Counted from the stretch's first letter, positions 14,369 to 22,979 are shown. The stretch: DNA of 28,953 nt from a virus (IMGVR_UViG_3300031638_000013:1-28953); one strand, 5' to 3'. Notes: generated by a model from the letters alone, not told the origin. Translations and numbers: made by a program.

Positions 14369-14857
14369 CTATTTTCTAGGCCCACCGAAAGTTACACGAG
14401 ATTGACGGTCAGGTTGACTGATCGTCATCGATGAATGTGCATTCTCTCTCATCATGTCGTGATCCACCGCGTCCATCTGGTCCTTACTTCGACTCTTGAA
14501 GTAAGCAGTCCTTTCGGCAACAGTTTCGTCAGGAATCCGAGCGAGAAGCAATCCTCCTATCCCAAACACACCTTCAAATTTACCTGTTTCAACAACGGGG
14601 GATTCAAAATCAGGATACTCATCCTTTCGGACCAGTTCCCAACCTTCCCTCAGTTTTGCACTGATGTTCTTAGTGTCATCAAACCCACGAGTTTCGGCGC
14701 GAATCCAACGATGCTTAAAGCCATCAGGGGCAGGCGGTGCATCTAATATAGACGGTGGAGCCCAAGGCTTGCGAGCAGCCTTTTTCTCCCGAGTTTGGTT
14801 AGCGCGAGAAGTACGGTTAACAGCCGAACTACCTTTCTGGTCATCTTGTTCAGTCAT
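14369..14857 (-). CDS. Conserved phage head-region protein (162 aa), unknown
   Basis: The product has a basic, disordered-looking N-terminus (RANQTREKKAARKPWAPPSI), then FKHRWIRAETRGFDDTKNIS and LREGWELVRKDEYPDF, and a C-terminal helix SKDQMDAVDHDMMRENAHSS. The central W-R-E-G-W block and the GIGGLLLARIPDE segment are familiar from unassigned proteins between scaffold and capsid genes in marine-type phages. AAGGAG ten bases upstream supports ATG 14857. It starts seven bases after the scaffold stop. A head assembly or internal protein is inferred only from position. Confidence 0.65.
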   Translation of the reverse strand: MTEQDDQKGSSAVNRTSRANQTREKKAARKPWAPPSILDAPPAPDGFKHRWIRAETRGFDDTKNISAKLREGWELVRKDEYPDFESPVVETGKFEGVFGIGGLLLARIPDETVAERTAYFKSRSKDQMDAVDHDMMRENAHSSMTISQPDRQSRVTFGGPRK

Positions 14858-14863
14858 TTTCTT

Positions 14864-15751
14864 TCACTCCTTCACGTATTTCGCATATTCTTCAAGTGGC
14901 ACACCCAATTTTTTCGCTATTGCGACTTGGCTCGGGGTGAGTCGAACCTTTCTACCACTGCGTCCAGATGGTGTTCTTGAAGCGCCAATGACTGTCTGAG
15001 CGGGCCGTCTAGCGGTGTTTTTTTCGCCGCTACCGAACTTGTCGGCAATACGTCGATCTAATTCAGTATAGTAGTCTTCGCCTTGCGGGTCAAACCCTTC
15101 ATCTTCTACTAATCTTTTATGTATTCCAAAAGCCGCGTAAGTCATAGCTTCGTCTGAGCCAAACCAGTCGTTACGACTAGCCCATTGCTCTGCTTTCGGG
15201 TCAGGCCTTTTTGGTTGTTGTGCAGGCATTGGTTGACGAGCTTGGTGCTGTTGTGCAGCCGCTTGTTGTTGTTGTGCAGCCGCTTGTTGTTGTTGTCCCC
15301 GATCAGACTGCATTTTTGCCTGTTCTGCGCGATCTTGTTGAATCGCCAGACTGGTAAGCGATCTTTGTGCTTCAACTGTTGCTTTACTGTCCCCAAGCTC
15401 AATAGCGCGTGTCAACTGTGCTTCTGCTTGAGATATTTGAGTGTTTACGCGACTGGTGTACTCCGCAACATAGTTCGTGTCTAAACTAGACATCCGATGT
15501 TTAAGGTCTGTCGACTCCTCTTGAACAGCTTGAGCGTACTTAATCGCCTCCTGCTCGCGCCGCTCGGCTTCACGCATCTTTTTGGTAAGGCGACTAATAC
15601 GTTTCTGAGTCGAAGTCTCTGCTTTTGAAAACTGGTCTTCGGTACTATCGGTACTATCGGACTCCTTCAGGTCTTCGGTAACCTCAACTTCTATATCTTG
15701 CGCCTCGGCGTCGCCAACGTCTATTTCGACTTGGTTGTCTTGATCAGGCAT
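14864..15751 (-). CDS. Putative capsid scaffold protein (295 aa)
   Basis: The open frame extends to 15844, but AAGGAG lies six bases before ATG 15751 (two consecutive ATGs, 15754 and 15751), which makes MPDQDNQVEIDVGDAEAQD the likely start. The N-terminal 70 residues are strongly acidic. A long coiled coil follows (RISRLTKKMREAERREQEAI through the VNTQISQAEAQLTRAIELGD region). A Gln/Ala-rich linker comes next (QQQQAAAQQ repeats near residue 160), then a basic C-terminus (GRSGRKVRLTPSQVAIAKKL) of the kind that binds capsid protein. Acidic plus coiled coil plus basic tail, just upstream of capsid genes, is the usual shape of a scaffold. Confidence 0.75.
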   Translation of the reverse strand: MPDQDNQVEIDVGDAEAQDIEVEVTEDLKESDSTDSTEDQFSKAETSTQKRISRLTKKMREAERREQEAIKYAQAVQEESTDLKHRMSSLDTNYVAEYTSRVNTQISQAEAQLTRAIELGDSKATVEAQRSLTSLAIQQDRAEQAKMQSDRGQQQQAAAQQQQAAAQQHQARQPMPAQQPKRPDPKAEQWASRNDWFGSDEAMTYAAFGIHKRLVEDEGFDPQGEDYYTELDRRIADKFGSGEKNTARRPAQTVIGASRTPSGRSGRKVRLTPSQVAIAKKLGVPLEEYAKYVKE

Positions 15752-15761
15752 CATGCTCTCC

Positions 15762-16322
15762 TTATGTTGATTGATAGATGTCTTCAGGGTCCAAAATGGT
15801 CGATAAAATCTCATCGTCATTAAGGATTCGGACTTCTCCCCCATCTATCTGAAAGCGTGAGCCAGCATAACGGGCAAACACCACCCACTGCTTTTCATGG
15901 CACCAGGCACCAGAAGGGAATTTAGTTGTATCTTTGTAGGCAAGAGGGCCTACTTTAAGTACATATCCAACTTGGGTAGAGATTTGGCTCTTCTCCTGAG
16001 TTTCTGTTGGGAGAAAAATACCACCAGCGGTTTTGCCCTTACCTCGATAAGGTAGGATCAAAATACGCCAGCCCGTAGGGTTGGGCATCCGGTCTAAGAG
16101 AGTTTTCCCGATTGCTTCCGGGTTAAGGCGCGGTTTAGCCACGTAAGCGTCGGCAAGGTTATCGACAGCTTTTTCTTCATCTGCCGCAGCTTTTACTCTT
16201 GCTCTTTCTTCGTTAGCAAGTTCTTTTGCGGTCTTTTCCACAACAGCACTTGTAGGTTTGTCGGTACTTTTTTCCACAGCTTGTTTAGCAGCGGATAAAT
16301 GTAACGTGTCTCGATTTTTCAT
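15762..16322 (-). CDS. groES: GroES-like co-chaperonin with N-terminal extension
   Basis: Residues 84-175 look like a GroES/Cpn10 fold: GWRILILPYRGKGKTAGGIF, with a mobile-loop-like hydrophobic motif (GGIFL, 100-104) where GroES has GGIVL to bind GroEL; then QVGYVLKVGPLAYKD, WVVFARYAGSRFQIDGGEVR and the closing LNDDEILSTI. The first 80 residues are a charged, Ala/Lys/Glu-rich helical extension absent from bacterial GroES. Phage co-chaperonins (T4 gp31, RB49 CocO) replace host GroES to fold large capsid proteins, and this gene sits just before scaffold and capsid genes. ATG 16322 overlaps the previous stop (ATGA). Confidence 0.85.
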   Translation of the reverse strand: MKNRDTLHLSAAKQAVEKSTDKPTSAVVEKTAKELANEERARVKAAADEEKAVDNLADAYVAKPRLNPEAIGKTLLDRMPNPTGWRILILPYRGKGKTAGGIFLPTETQEKSQISTQVGYVLKVGPLAYKDTTKFPSGAWCHEKQWVVFARYAGSRFQIDGGEVRILNDDEILSTILDPEDIYQST

Positions 16323-16513
16323 AAAGAATGCTCCTGTTTATCTAGCAGGCTCTTGAGTTCCTGTTCCACGTAAGTCAGGGTGTCTAAATTACCCATAAGC
16401 TCACGATAATGTTCCATAGATTTGACGTTATTGTATAGCATCAACTCTGTCACGGCTTGCCGCCTTTCTTTCAAAATGCGGAAAACTGCTTCAGCCACAT
16501 AAAGTTCGTCCAT
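16319..16513 (-). CDS. Small helical phage protein (64 aa), unknown
   Basis: The product, MDELYVAEAVFRILKERRQA followed by VEQELKSLLDKQEHSL, is predicted almost wholly helical with no signal or membrane segment. Its stop overlaps the GroES-like start by four bases, so the two are translationally coupled. I recall similar 60-70-residue helical proteins at this place in other phage genomes but know no function. It could be an assembly or chaperone accessory protein. Between its start and the endolysin stop lies an 81-base AT-rich gap in which I see no clear signal. Confidence 0.65.
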   Translation of the reverse strand: MDELYVAEAVFRILKERRQAVTELMLYNNVKSMEHYRELMGNLDTLTYVEQELKSLLDKQEHSL

Positions 16514-16594
16514 CTACCCCTCGCATATAATCAAACAATGTCTGATATAATCCTATCACACCTTATAGGCGGGTCGCTAGAGCAAAATGAATAA

Positions 16595-17137
16595 TTATGA
16601 AATTTTTTCGAAATGAGGCGCGTCAATAAAAGGCCTACGCCCTTGCGAACGCCGTAAATCTACATACGCCAGCATGGCAGCTTCTGAGGTTCCAGGGTAA
16701 GTTCGGATATCTCCCTCCGACCACGCCGCCCCCCACTTAATAGCAACACCTATCTCTTCGGCGGCTTCTTTCATGGCGTCTGCAATCTCATCATAAACGT
16801 TCAATTCCCAAACGCCTTTGTTGTTTACATAGGCCATAAGATCTACCGCATGGGCATATCCGTCTTCCTGTGTGAGGTGTTTGGATTTCATTGTTTGAGA
16901 GAGGCCCGCTGCTACATTACCCTCTTGTTCAGCAATCGTCCGAGTGCCTGCAATACAACCAAAGTCTACTGTGGTCAACTCGATAGCGCGTTTAACTGCC
17001 TCTATCAATTCGGGATGTACCCCCTCCAATTTAGACAAACTCCGCTGGGATAACTTAAAGCTCATTCGTTGACCGTAGACTAACGGCTCCCTGCTTTTGT
17101 TGTCCTTGTTTGCGTAATAATTTCGGTAATATCCCAT
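16595..17137 (-). CDS. M15-family peptidase endolysin
   Basis: The product cuts peptidoglycan peptide stems by family assignment. Zinc ligands of the M15/VanY type are visible (numbered from the first ATG): His87 (TMKSKH), Asp99 (HAVDLMAY) and His175 (DAPHFE), with a loop QEDGYA between the first two that I remember from endolysins of marine-type phages. The family core starts near residue 25 (MSFKLSQRSLSKLEGVHPEL), so ATG 17065 is a strong alternative start and the first 24 residues may be untranslated; neither start has a good ribosome site. There is no signal peptide, so release needs a holin. It lies in the head operon, not next to the membrane-protein genes near 28.3 kb. Confidence 0.88.
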   Translation of the reverse strand: MGYYRNYYANKDNKSREPLVYGQRMSFKLSQRSLSKLEGVHPELIEAVKRAIELTTVDFGCIAGTRTIAEQEGNVAAGLSQTMKSKHLTQEDGYAHAVDLMAYVNNKGVWELNVYDEIADAMKEAAEEIGVAIKWGAAWSEGDIRTYPGTSEAAMLAYVDLRRSQGRRPFIDAPHFEKIS

Positions 17138-17157
17138 ATCTGGCTTCTCGGGTCATC

Positions 17158-17982
17158 TTAACTTCTCCCTGCAAGAGAAATAATACCCTCGCGGGTAAAA
17201 GGATTGTTTTGTGGTTGTCCCGAAACCGGCGAGGGCCCTGCTAACGCATAATTAGTAGCAACCCGAACATTATCGGATTGTGCGGGCATAGGGGCGAGGT
17301 TTGCAACCAGGCCTACTCCCGTCCCATCCTCCTGAAGTACCGGACCTACTCCCGTCCCATCCTCCTGAAGTACCGGAACTACCCTGCCTTCGCCTTGCCC
17401 ATACTTCCCATAGTGACCTTCTCCCCACTCTGCCATACTTAGCCCTCTCGGATTCGCCCTATAAGCATTCAGTAGGTCGGCGTGGGTGTTAACGTAACTG
17501 CCGTAATCGTTTACAAAAGACCCCTCACCCGCCTCGGCCATAAAGTCCGCCATTCCGACCTGTTCCGCCATTGTCTCTATACCCGTTGGAGTATCTGGCA
17601 TCATCGGAGGAGGCGGCATCATCGGAGGCGACATCATCGGAGGAGGCGGCATCATCGGAGGCGACATCATCGGAGGAGGCGGAGGCATCATCGGAGGAGG
17701 CGGCATCATCGGAGGAGGCGGCATCATCGGAGGAGGAGGCATCATCATCGGAGGAGGAGGCATCATCATCGGAGGAGTATCAGTACCATAATCAGCCCTG
17801 CGGGGTCGCCCCGACCAATCCTCGCGCCTTTCTGACGGGGATGCGTCTAAATACTCGGCTAAATCTTCTTGATATTCGCTGGAGAGAACTTCTGGAAACT
17901 GAACGCTCTGCGGAGGCGGCAAAGCAGCTACTTGTCTCAAGCTTTTTTTGCCTCTTTTTTTGCCTCTTTTACCTTTAGCCAA
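17158..17982 (-). CDS. Met/Pro-repeat protein with C-terminal D-L-AY...EGR module (274 aa)
   Basis: The product has a very basic start (MAKGKRGKKRGKKSLRQVAA), an unusual tract of repeated PPMM and PPPPMM units (about residues 69-129), then a short domain SYVNTHADLLNAYRANPRGL...HYGKYGQGEGR. This domain resembles a motif (Y-x5-DLL-x-AY...HY-x3-G-x-x-EGR) seen in some exported and phage proteins. After it, an 11-residue unit (VLQEDGTGVGP) is repeated twice. It lies between the portal-side genes and the endolysin, so it is probably virion-associated. The Met/Pro tract looks like a flexible extended linker. I cannot assign a function; the frame is intact through the repeats. Confidence 0.65.
   Translation of the reverse strand: MAKGKRGKKRGKKSLRQVAALPPPQSVQFPEVLSSEYQEDLAEYLDASPSERREDWSGRPRRADYGTDTPPMMMPPPPMMMPPPPMMPPPPMMPPPPMMPPPPPMMSPPMMPPPPMMSPPMMPPPPMMPDTPTGIETMAEQVGMADFMAEAGEGSFVNDYGSYVNTHADLLNAYRANPRGLSMAEWGEGHYGKYGQGEGRVVPVLQEDGTGVGPVLQEDGTGVGLVANLAPMPAQSDNVRVATNYALAGPSPVSGQPQNNPFTREGIISLAGRS
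17312..17377. repeat. Perfect 33-bp tandem repeat (2 copies)
   Basis: Copies 17312-17344 and 17345-17377 are identical and encode the 11-residue unit VLQEDGTGVGP in frame. Perfect identity indicates a recent slippage or duplication event. Confidence 0.95.
17597..17777. repeat. Degenerate CATCATCGGAGGAGG microsatellite encoding Pro/Met tract
   Basis: About 180 bases consist of reiterated CATCAT and GGAGGAGG/GGAGGCGG blocks in units of 15 to 21 bases, all multiples of three. They code for PPPPMM and PPMM repeats on the minus strand. Unit-number variation by slippage is expected. Confidence 0.9.
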
Positions 17983-18009
17983 AGCAGTTGCTCCTATTGA
18001 AAACGCTGT

Positions 18010-18219
18010 TTACGTGGTTGAATAACCCGTGAAGCGGGTACCTTGGATCGCGGCACCCGTGCCCCGCATTTTCATCTTGCGCGGAATATCGCCGCACATC
18101 GGCGCAGTGGCAGTTTTGCCGTAAGGAATACGACCCTGGTCTTTAATGTCGGCATACGTTACCGCCTTTGGGCTCTTGCTGGGCGTGGCACCATTTACTT
18201 TAATTTTTCGATTTTTCAT
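18010..18219 (-). CDS. Small basic phage protein next to portal (69 aa)
   Basis: The product is basic: MKNRKIKVNGATPSKSPKAV at the start and RKMKMRGTGAAIQGTRFTGY near the end. The M-RGTGAA-x-x-GT-x-F block is one I recall from short proteins encoded beside the portal gene in podovirus-type genomes. A single cysteine lies in MCGDIPRK. It starts two bases after the portal stop. The role is unknown; with its charge it could contact DNA or the portal. There is no membrane or signal segment. Confidence 0.65.
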   Translation of the reverse strand: MKNRKIKVNGATPSKSPKAVTYADIKDQGRIPYGKTATAPMCGDIPRKMKMRGTGAAIQGTRFTGYSTT

Positions 18220-18221
18220 TG

Positions 18222-20672
18222 CTAAGTTCCCTCGTTGTTACGTTGTTTAAGTATCTCTCTTTCCATCGCGGCTTGAATACGAGCACTTGTTTGACGTTCT
18301 TGCGCCGCAATACGCTCGTCGAATTGTTCCGACCGCATTTCTTGGTTTTGTGAGTCCAACTGAAGTTTGGCTTGGTCAACCTGGTTGTCCGCTTGATCAT
18401 TCTGTGCTTTCGCCTGAATCTCCTGTTCCTTTAATTGTATCAAAGGGTCAGGTGCGCCCGCGCCCGACAACTCGCCGGATAGCTCTTTAACCTTCTGCAA
18501 GCCTTCTGCAATGAACCTTGCGGTCAAACGCTCTATCTCCAGCATCTGTTCGTCGTCGGCAGGTTGTCCCCCACTTTGTTGAACCTGTTGTAGGTAGCCT
18601 TCCGCCGCTTGTTCCCGCGCAGCAATTTGAACGTGCTCCATAACGTGCTTTTGAATCGTCATCGCAACCGGAGGCATACCCCCAACAATAGGAGATGTCC
18701 CAAAAATCAAATGCGCTGTAATGTGTGCCTGATGGTCTTGCCCTTCAAAAGCTTTTAAAGGAAGCATGTCCAACGAGTTTATGTTTTCTTGCGCCGGATC
18801 AATCGGTGCAGGCTCTTCCGTAGGCACCGACTTCATTATACGATCTACGTCCGGCACCCCCAAAGCTTCGTACATATCCCGATAAACTTCGTGAATATTG
18901 TGTATCTCCGGCGCTTGGGCTGCCAACTGCATTTTTGTCTGCGCCATCATTATACGCTGCGCTTGACTAAATACATTCGGATTACTGACCGGGACAACAT
19001 CTACACGGTCGTTAAAGTCGCTTTGCATGATCTTTTCATCGCCACCCGGCACCGAATACGGGTACTCTTGCGGCAAACTCTCAGACATCACGCGGGCAAG
19101 GATCTTAAACTCTTTCCGCATAGCATAATGCAGCCGCTTGTGAACGGCGCTCATGACGCGAGCGCCTTGCTCCATCATAGCCATCGTCGTGCCAACCGCC
19201 GCCTGCTGATTACCGTCGCCAACTTTAAGATCAGTTATTGTCGCAAACCGTTGTGCAGCATCTACCACAAAACCAAGGAGTTGAAACAATGTCTGGTCAG
19301 GCCCCTTGAAAGGCAAAGGCATTAAACTGTCGCGGATAGCACCGCCGGGGGCGTCCACATCTCGAAACTCTCCTGGCTGCAACGGGTTGTCGTCATCCCT
19401 GATCCGTAGGCCACGGGCCTTGAAACCAGCGGGAAGGTTCGACAACGTACCCGCATCAATCAACTGCCGAAGTGCTGACGTAGCCGTCCGCGACAAACCA
19501 CCAATAGTGTGGATTAACCCTAGACCATAAAAGCCAAAGCCGGGTAAAAACTTATAGTGTGTAAAATATTGTATTTTTTTATGGAGTCTATCTTCTTCAA
19601 GATAGTTTCGACGAATAGATAGAATTTGTCCGTTGTCCTCGGAGATTGTGACAATATAGGGTATTTTTATTCCCGTAACCTCGCCGTCTTCATCTTCGTC
19701 TTCGTAACCTTCTAAATCCAGATCCGCATGGCACTCTAAAATAGTGCAGTCATAATCTATTTGACCGGGCTCTTGGCCGTCAATTCTATTAAACTCATCT
19801 TCTAAGGAGGTCAGTTCTTTCTGCGAAGGTATAACCTCAACGTCTAAATAAACTCCGGCTACTTGACGCTTTCTCAAATCATTTAATGACATGCGCACTA
19901 CTTGAGTGATATTAGGGCATGTTTCAAGATCGGTCGTTTCATACGGGACAACGAGGTTCTCCGCAGGTACAAACTTGGATACCGCTCTATCAAGCGTTTC
20001 GTCGTAATACGTTTTCTTAAAAGTAGAACCCGCCAACGGCAAGAAGAACAACATCTGATCCATATCAGGCGTGTATTCTTCCATTACATTAGTAATGTAA
20101 TAGTTCATGAACTGTTTGACGCGCTGTGCTTGCTGCGTCTTTTTTTGCGTCTCTTTGCCCATAACGACTGTGCGAACCGGACCCGAAGGCGGCAAAAGTT
20201 CGTTAAAAGCTTGCGCTTGGAACTGCGTGGCAGCCTCGGCTAATAAAGGATGCGTTACACCGGAGGCTCCGCGAAAAGGCTGTGTACGCTCTTCGTAGCT
20301 AAATCCCAGCAACTCTAACCCATTAGAATACGCTTCTTCCCAATCTTGGCGACTTGCTTTGTTAGCGTCAAATTCGCCTAAAAGCTCTGAGGAAAGGCGC
20401 TGAAGATCGCGATCTGGGATCTCTTCCGCAAGGTTTGCGCCAAAATCTTGGCTCTCGCCCCGCTGATCGCTAGGATCAAAATCAATAATTACCCCGCCGT
20501 CCTCTTCTGGCGTGATTTCAATACCTTCCACATCCTCGGCATTCAACATCGCCATAACATCGTTTTGTGAGTCAGGTAGGATCAACTCGATTTCCGCCGT
20601 CAAATCCTCTGGATCTAACTGCGACGGAACATTGTTATCCATCAAACCCGCATTTGTTTTTCCGTTTGCCAT
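18222..20672 (-). CDS. Portal protein
   Basis: The 816-aa product has an acidic, low-complexity first 90 residues. A region of portal type follows: LELLGFSYEERTQPFRGASG, VTHPLLAEAATQFQAQAFNE, VKQFMNYYITNVMEEYTPDM and PLAGSTFKKTYYDETLDRAV. The long middle includes HYKFLPGFGFYGLGLIHTIG and the stem-like FATITDLKVGDGNQQAAVGT region. The C-terminal 110 residues are a Gln/Glu-rich coiled coil. These match the large portal proteins of podovirus-type phages (P22/phiEco32/SU10-like), which form the dodecameric DNA gate at the head vertex. It follows the terminase and precedes head genes, the usual order. ATG 20672 is preceded by GGAG. Confidence 0.85.
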   Translation of the reverse strand: MANGKTNAGLMDNNVPSQLDPEDLTAEIELILPDSQNDVMAMLNAEDVEGIEITPEEDGGVIIDFDPSDQRGESQDFGANLAEEIPDRDLQRLSSELLGEFDANKASRQDWEEAYSNGLELLGFSYEERTQPFRGASGVTHPLLAEAATQFQAQAFNELLPPSGPVRTVVMGKETQKKTQQAQRVKQFMNYYITNVMEEYTPDMDQMLFFLPLAGSTFKKTYYDETLDRAVSKFVPAENLVVPYETTDLETCPNITQVVRMSLNDLRKRQVAGVYLDVEVIPSQKELTSLEDEFNRIDGQEPGQIDYDCTILECHADLDLEGYEDEDEDGEVTGIKIPYIVTISEDNGQILSIRRNYLEEDRLHKKIQYFTHYKFLPGFGFYGLGLIHTIGGLSRTATSALRQLIDAGTLSNLPAGFKARGLRIRDDDNPLQPGEFRDVDAPGGAIRDSLMPLPFKGPDQTLFQLLGFVVDAAQRFATITDLKVGDGNQQAAVGTTMAMMEQGARVMSAVHKRLHYAMRKEFKILARVMSESLPQEYPYSVPGGDEKIMQSDFNDRVDVVPVSNPNVFSQAQRIMMAQTKMQLAAQAPEIHNIHEVYRDMYEALGVPDVDRIMKSVPTEEPAPIDPAQENINSLDMLPLKAFEGQDHQAHITAHLIFGTSPIVGGMPPVAMTIQKHVMEHVQIAAREQAAEGYLQQVQQSGGQPADDEQMLEIERLTARFIAEGLQKVKELSGELSGAGAPDPLIQLKEQEIQAKAQNDQADNQVDQAKLQLDSQNQEMRSEQFDERIAAQERQTSARIQAAMEREILKQRNNEGT

Positions 20673-20680
20673 AAGTGCTC

Positions 20681-21505
20681 CTAAGTACCAGGTAAGAAAT
20701 AACCTGAGTTGTCACGAGGAAAATATAAATCCGGCCCTGTTTCTGGACTACGGAAATTCCTGCTCCATCCCGACTTGTTAGAAGGCGCGTCCCGTTCTTC
20801 GATGTTTCTTCCTAGAATTATATTTAACTGTTCAAAGATGCGGTTGTCTACCATCACTGCAAGTTCATCTTCGGAGGGGTTTATTCCCGCTTTTTTAAAA
20901 AGATCTATACCCACCGCATTATTTCGGAGGTCCATGTGCCGATGCTCACGATTACCCGGCGGGATATATTCATTTATATTCCCAATTTTTTTTGCCGTCT
21001 CTGGACCATATTGATTAGCGGTTAGCGCCGAACCAAGCATGTGTGCGCGAGCGTCTTCTAGCTCTTGCGCCGTCGGCATATCCTCTCGCGGACGTAAATG
21101 GCGCGTTTTACCGTATAAATTAATACCGCTACCGCCCGCAGGCAGGTTCTCCACAGGGTAATTGTATTCGCCCGCCAACCGTTCAAAAAACGTTTGGCCT
21201 TCGGGGTAAAACATGTCTTTGGTGGTTGAGCCTGTACGACCAGAGTGCCGTATTTCATTTGCCATCGACTTATTCAAGAGAAAATCTTCTCCTTCCCGAG
21301 GCGTAGATCGAAACTGATCGATAATAAAAGAGCCTAGACCGCGTTCTGTATATTCTGGTTCCTCAGTAACCTCTTGAGTATTTTCCACAGGCTCTTCTAG
21401 CGTAACAGTAGCGCCGCCGTCGCCAAAATACGAAACAAGGCCTGCGGGCTGAAAGCCGCCTGCACCTAGATTAACTGCCGGACTATGCTGTCCCGCTTGC
21501 GCCAT
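20681..21505 (-). CDS. Uncharacterised protein with DAxxH...DLxNNxxG domain (274 aa)
   Basis: The product begins with a Gly-rich segment (NLGAGGFQPAGLVSYFGDGG) similar to leader segments of phage tail or internal virion proteins. Residues 151-199 contain DARAHMLGSA, YGPETAKKIG, E179 and MDLRNNAVG. This spaced set of His, Glu/Asp and NN residues resembles an uncharacterised domain of DUF6973 type found in secreted and phage proteins, possibly metal-binding. It sits between the large terminase and the portal, an unusual place for an enzyme, so an ejected or virion-internal protein is possible. The family match is from memory and is tentative. Confidence 0.6.
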   Translation of the reverse strand: MAQAGQHSPAVNLGAGGFQPAGLVSYFGDGGATVTLEEPVENTQEVTEEPEYTERGLGSFIIDQFRSTPREGEDFLLNKSMANEIRHSGRTGSTTKDMFYPEGQTFFERLAGEYNYPVENLPAGGSGINLYGKTRHLRPREDMPTAQELEDARAHMLGSALTANQYGPETAKKIGNINEYIPPGNREHRHMDLRNNAVGIDLFKKAGINPSEDELAVMVDNRIFEQLNIILGRNIEERDAPSNKSGWSRNFRSPETGPDLYFPRDNSGYFLPGT

Positions 21506-21527
21506 TCGCAGTCCCCCAATCCTATCG

Positions 21528-22979
21528 TTAATAATACACCTCTACTTTAACAGAGTTTTCCTCATCTTCCCAATCATCCGTGGGCAACTGCACAAAATTA
21601 CCTTGGCGATAACGCATAAGTGCTTGTGTCATGCTATCCACTAAATCGTCAAACTCGCCATTCGGAAAAGCCGCCACCTCCTCAATAAGCTCTTCTGCCC
21701 ATGTTTCGTCAGGTGCCCACACCATTCCGGCTTCAAACAGGGGCGACACGCTATGCACCCGCGTTAGCTTATCGTTGCCACGACTTGGTGTGAAATTAAC
21801 AACTGGTATGCCTTGCGCACGTAATTCCTGCGTCAAAGGCGTTCCAGTAGCTTTCGCCTCAATAATAACTGTATCCGGTTCCCAGAACTTATAAAGTTCT
21901 AATGCCACTTCCTTCAACTCAGGGAAATCCCAGCGCCCTTTTTTACTGTCCAATAATATTAAATTAGGACCGCTACCCCCCTCGTTCGGATAAAACACCC
22001 CCCACGTCGTAATAGCAGAATAATCCGCCGTCTCCCTCTTGGAAAAAGCAGTATCATAACTTTGGATCACATATTCCAATTGCGGGATCTTGGGGTTTTC
22101 CCACACCCGCCACCACTCCCGCTTGATGATAGCACTCTCTTCGCCCGTGGGGTTTTGCTGATACTGCGCGTTCCATTTGCTTAAAGGGATAGAAGCGCGG
22201 ACCGCAGTCAAATCCTCCAGACTCCAATACTCAGGCCAACAAGGCGTCCCGTCCTCGAAAATTGCCGGAAGCTCCACTACCTCCCATTGATCCGCTAATG
22301 GATCTTTAGCCATCGCCCGCAATAACTGACCCGTCATGTCCTTCTCAGACCAGCGCGTCTGAACGATAACTATCGAACCACTGGGCTGTAACCGCTGACG
22401 GGGACCCCCAGTATACCAATCCCAAGCGTCGTCAAAACCCGCCGCCGACATTGCCGTCTGCTCCGAGTGAGGATCGTCAATAATAATTAAATCCCCGCCG
22501 CGCCCCGCCAAGTTCGAACCAACGCCCACGGCATAGTACATACCCCCCGCGCTCGTGTCCCACCGGCCAGAAGCCTTGCTGTCCGCCGCTAACTTGACGC
22601 CCGGAAACACCTCCTTGTACTCGTCCGAGTCCAAAAGGTTCTTCGTCTTACGACCAAAGTTGACCGCAAGCTCCGTCGTGTGCGTCGCCTGAATGATCTT
22701 CATCTTCGGGTTCTTGCCCATCATCCACGCCGGAAAAAGAAAAGACGCAAACTCGCTCTTCGTGTGCCGCGGTGCCATGTTGATAATCAATCGCTTTAAC
22801 TCGCCGCTCGCGACCCTTTCAAGCTTGTCCGAGATAATCTTATGGTGCCGACCCACAATGAACTCGGGCCACATGACTTTTACAAAATTTAAAAATTTTT
22901 CACGACAAACCTCGTTTTTTTCAAGTCTCGCGAGCCGTAGCTCAAGTTTTAACTTCTTGTCGTCAATCGCTACATCCAT
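21528..22979 (-). CDS. terL: Terminase large subunit (DNA-packaging ATPase/nuclease)
   Basis: The 483-aa product has an ATPase half with a deviant Walker A (MAPRHTKS, 68-75), Walker B (LIIIDDP, 164-170) and a coupling-motif-like QTRWSEKD (207-214), followed by an RNase H-like nuclease half with acidic residues Asp309 (SYDTAF), Glu374 (IIEAKATG) and Asp445/Asp448 (FDDLVDS). It packages DNA into the prohead with the portal. AGGA six bases ahead of ATG 22979 supports the start. The probable small subunit lies about 4 kb away, on the other side of an oppositely oriented cluster. Length and motifs are complete. Confidence 0.95.
   Translation of the reverse strand: MDVAIDDKKLKLELRLARLEKNEVCREKFLNFVKVMWPEFIVGRHHKIISDKLERVASGELKRLIINMAPRHTKSEFASFLFPAWMMGKNPKMKIIQATHTTELAVNFGRKTKNLLDSDEYKEVFPGVKLAADSKASGRWDTSAGGMYYAVGVGSNLAGRGGDLIIIDDPHSEQTAMSAAGFDDAWDWYTGGPRQRLQPSGSIVIVQTRWSEKDMTGQLLRAMAKDPLADQWEVVELPAIFEDGTPCWPEYWSLEDLTAVRASIPLSKWNAQYQQNPTGEESAIIKREWWRVWENPKIPQLEYVIQSYDTAFSKRETADYSAITTWGVFYPNEGGSGPNLILLDSKKGRWDFPELKEVALELYKFWEPDTVIIEAKATGTPLTQELRAQGIPVVNFTPSRGNDKLTRVHSVSPLFEAGMVWAPDETWAEELIEEVAAFPNGEFDDLVDSMTQALMRYRQGNFVQLPTDDWEDEENSVKVEVYY

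Noticed and set aside
17597-17777. CRISPR-like array of short repeats
   Set aside because: The units are contiguous, of variable length in multiples of three and encode a Pro/Met tract in frame; there are no spacers.
17482-17978. Two plus-strand open frames with His/Arg-rich and Ser/Glu-rich repeats
   Set aside because: They are antisense reads of the Pro/Met microsatellite; such repeats keep several frames open.
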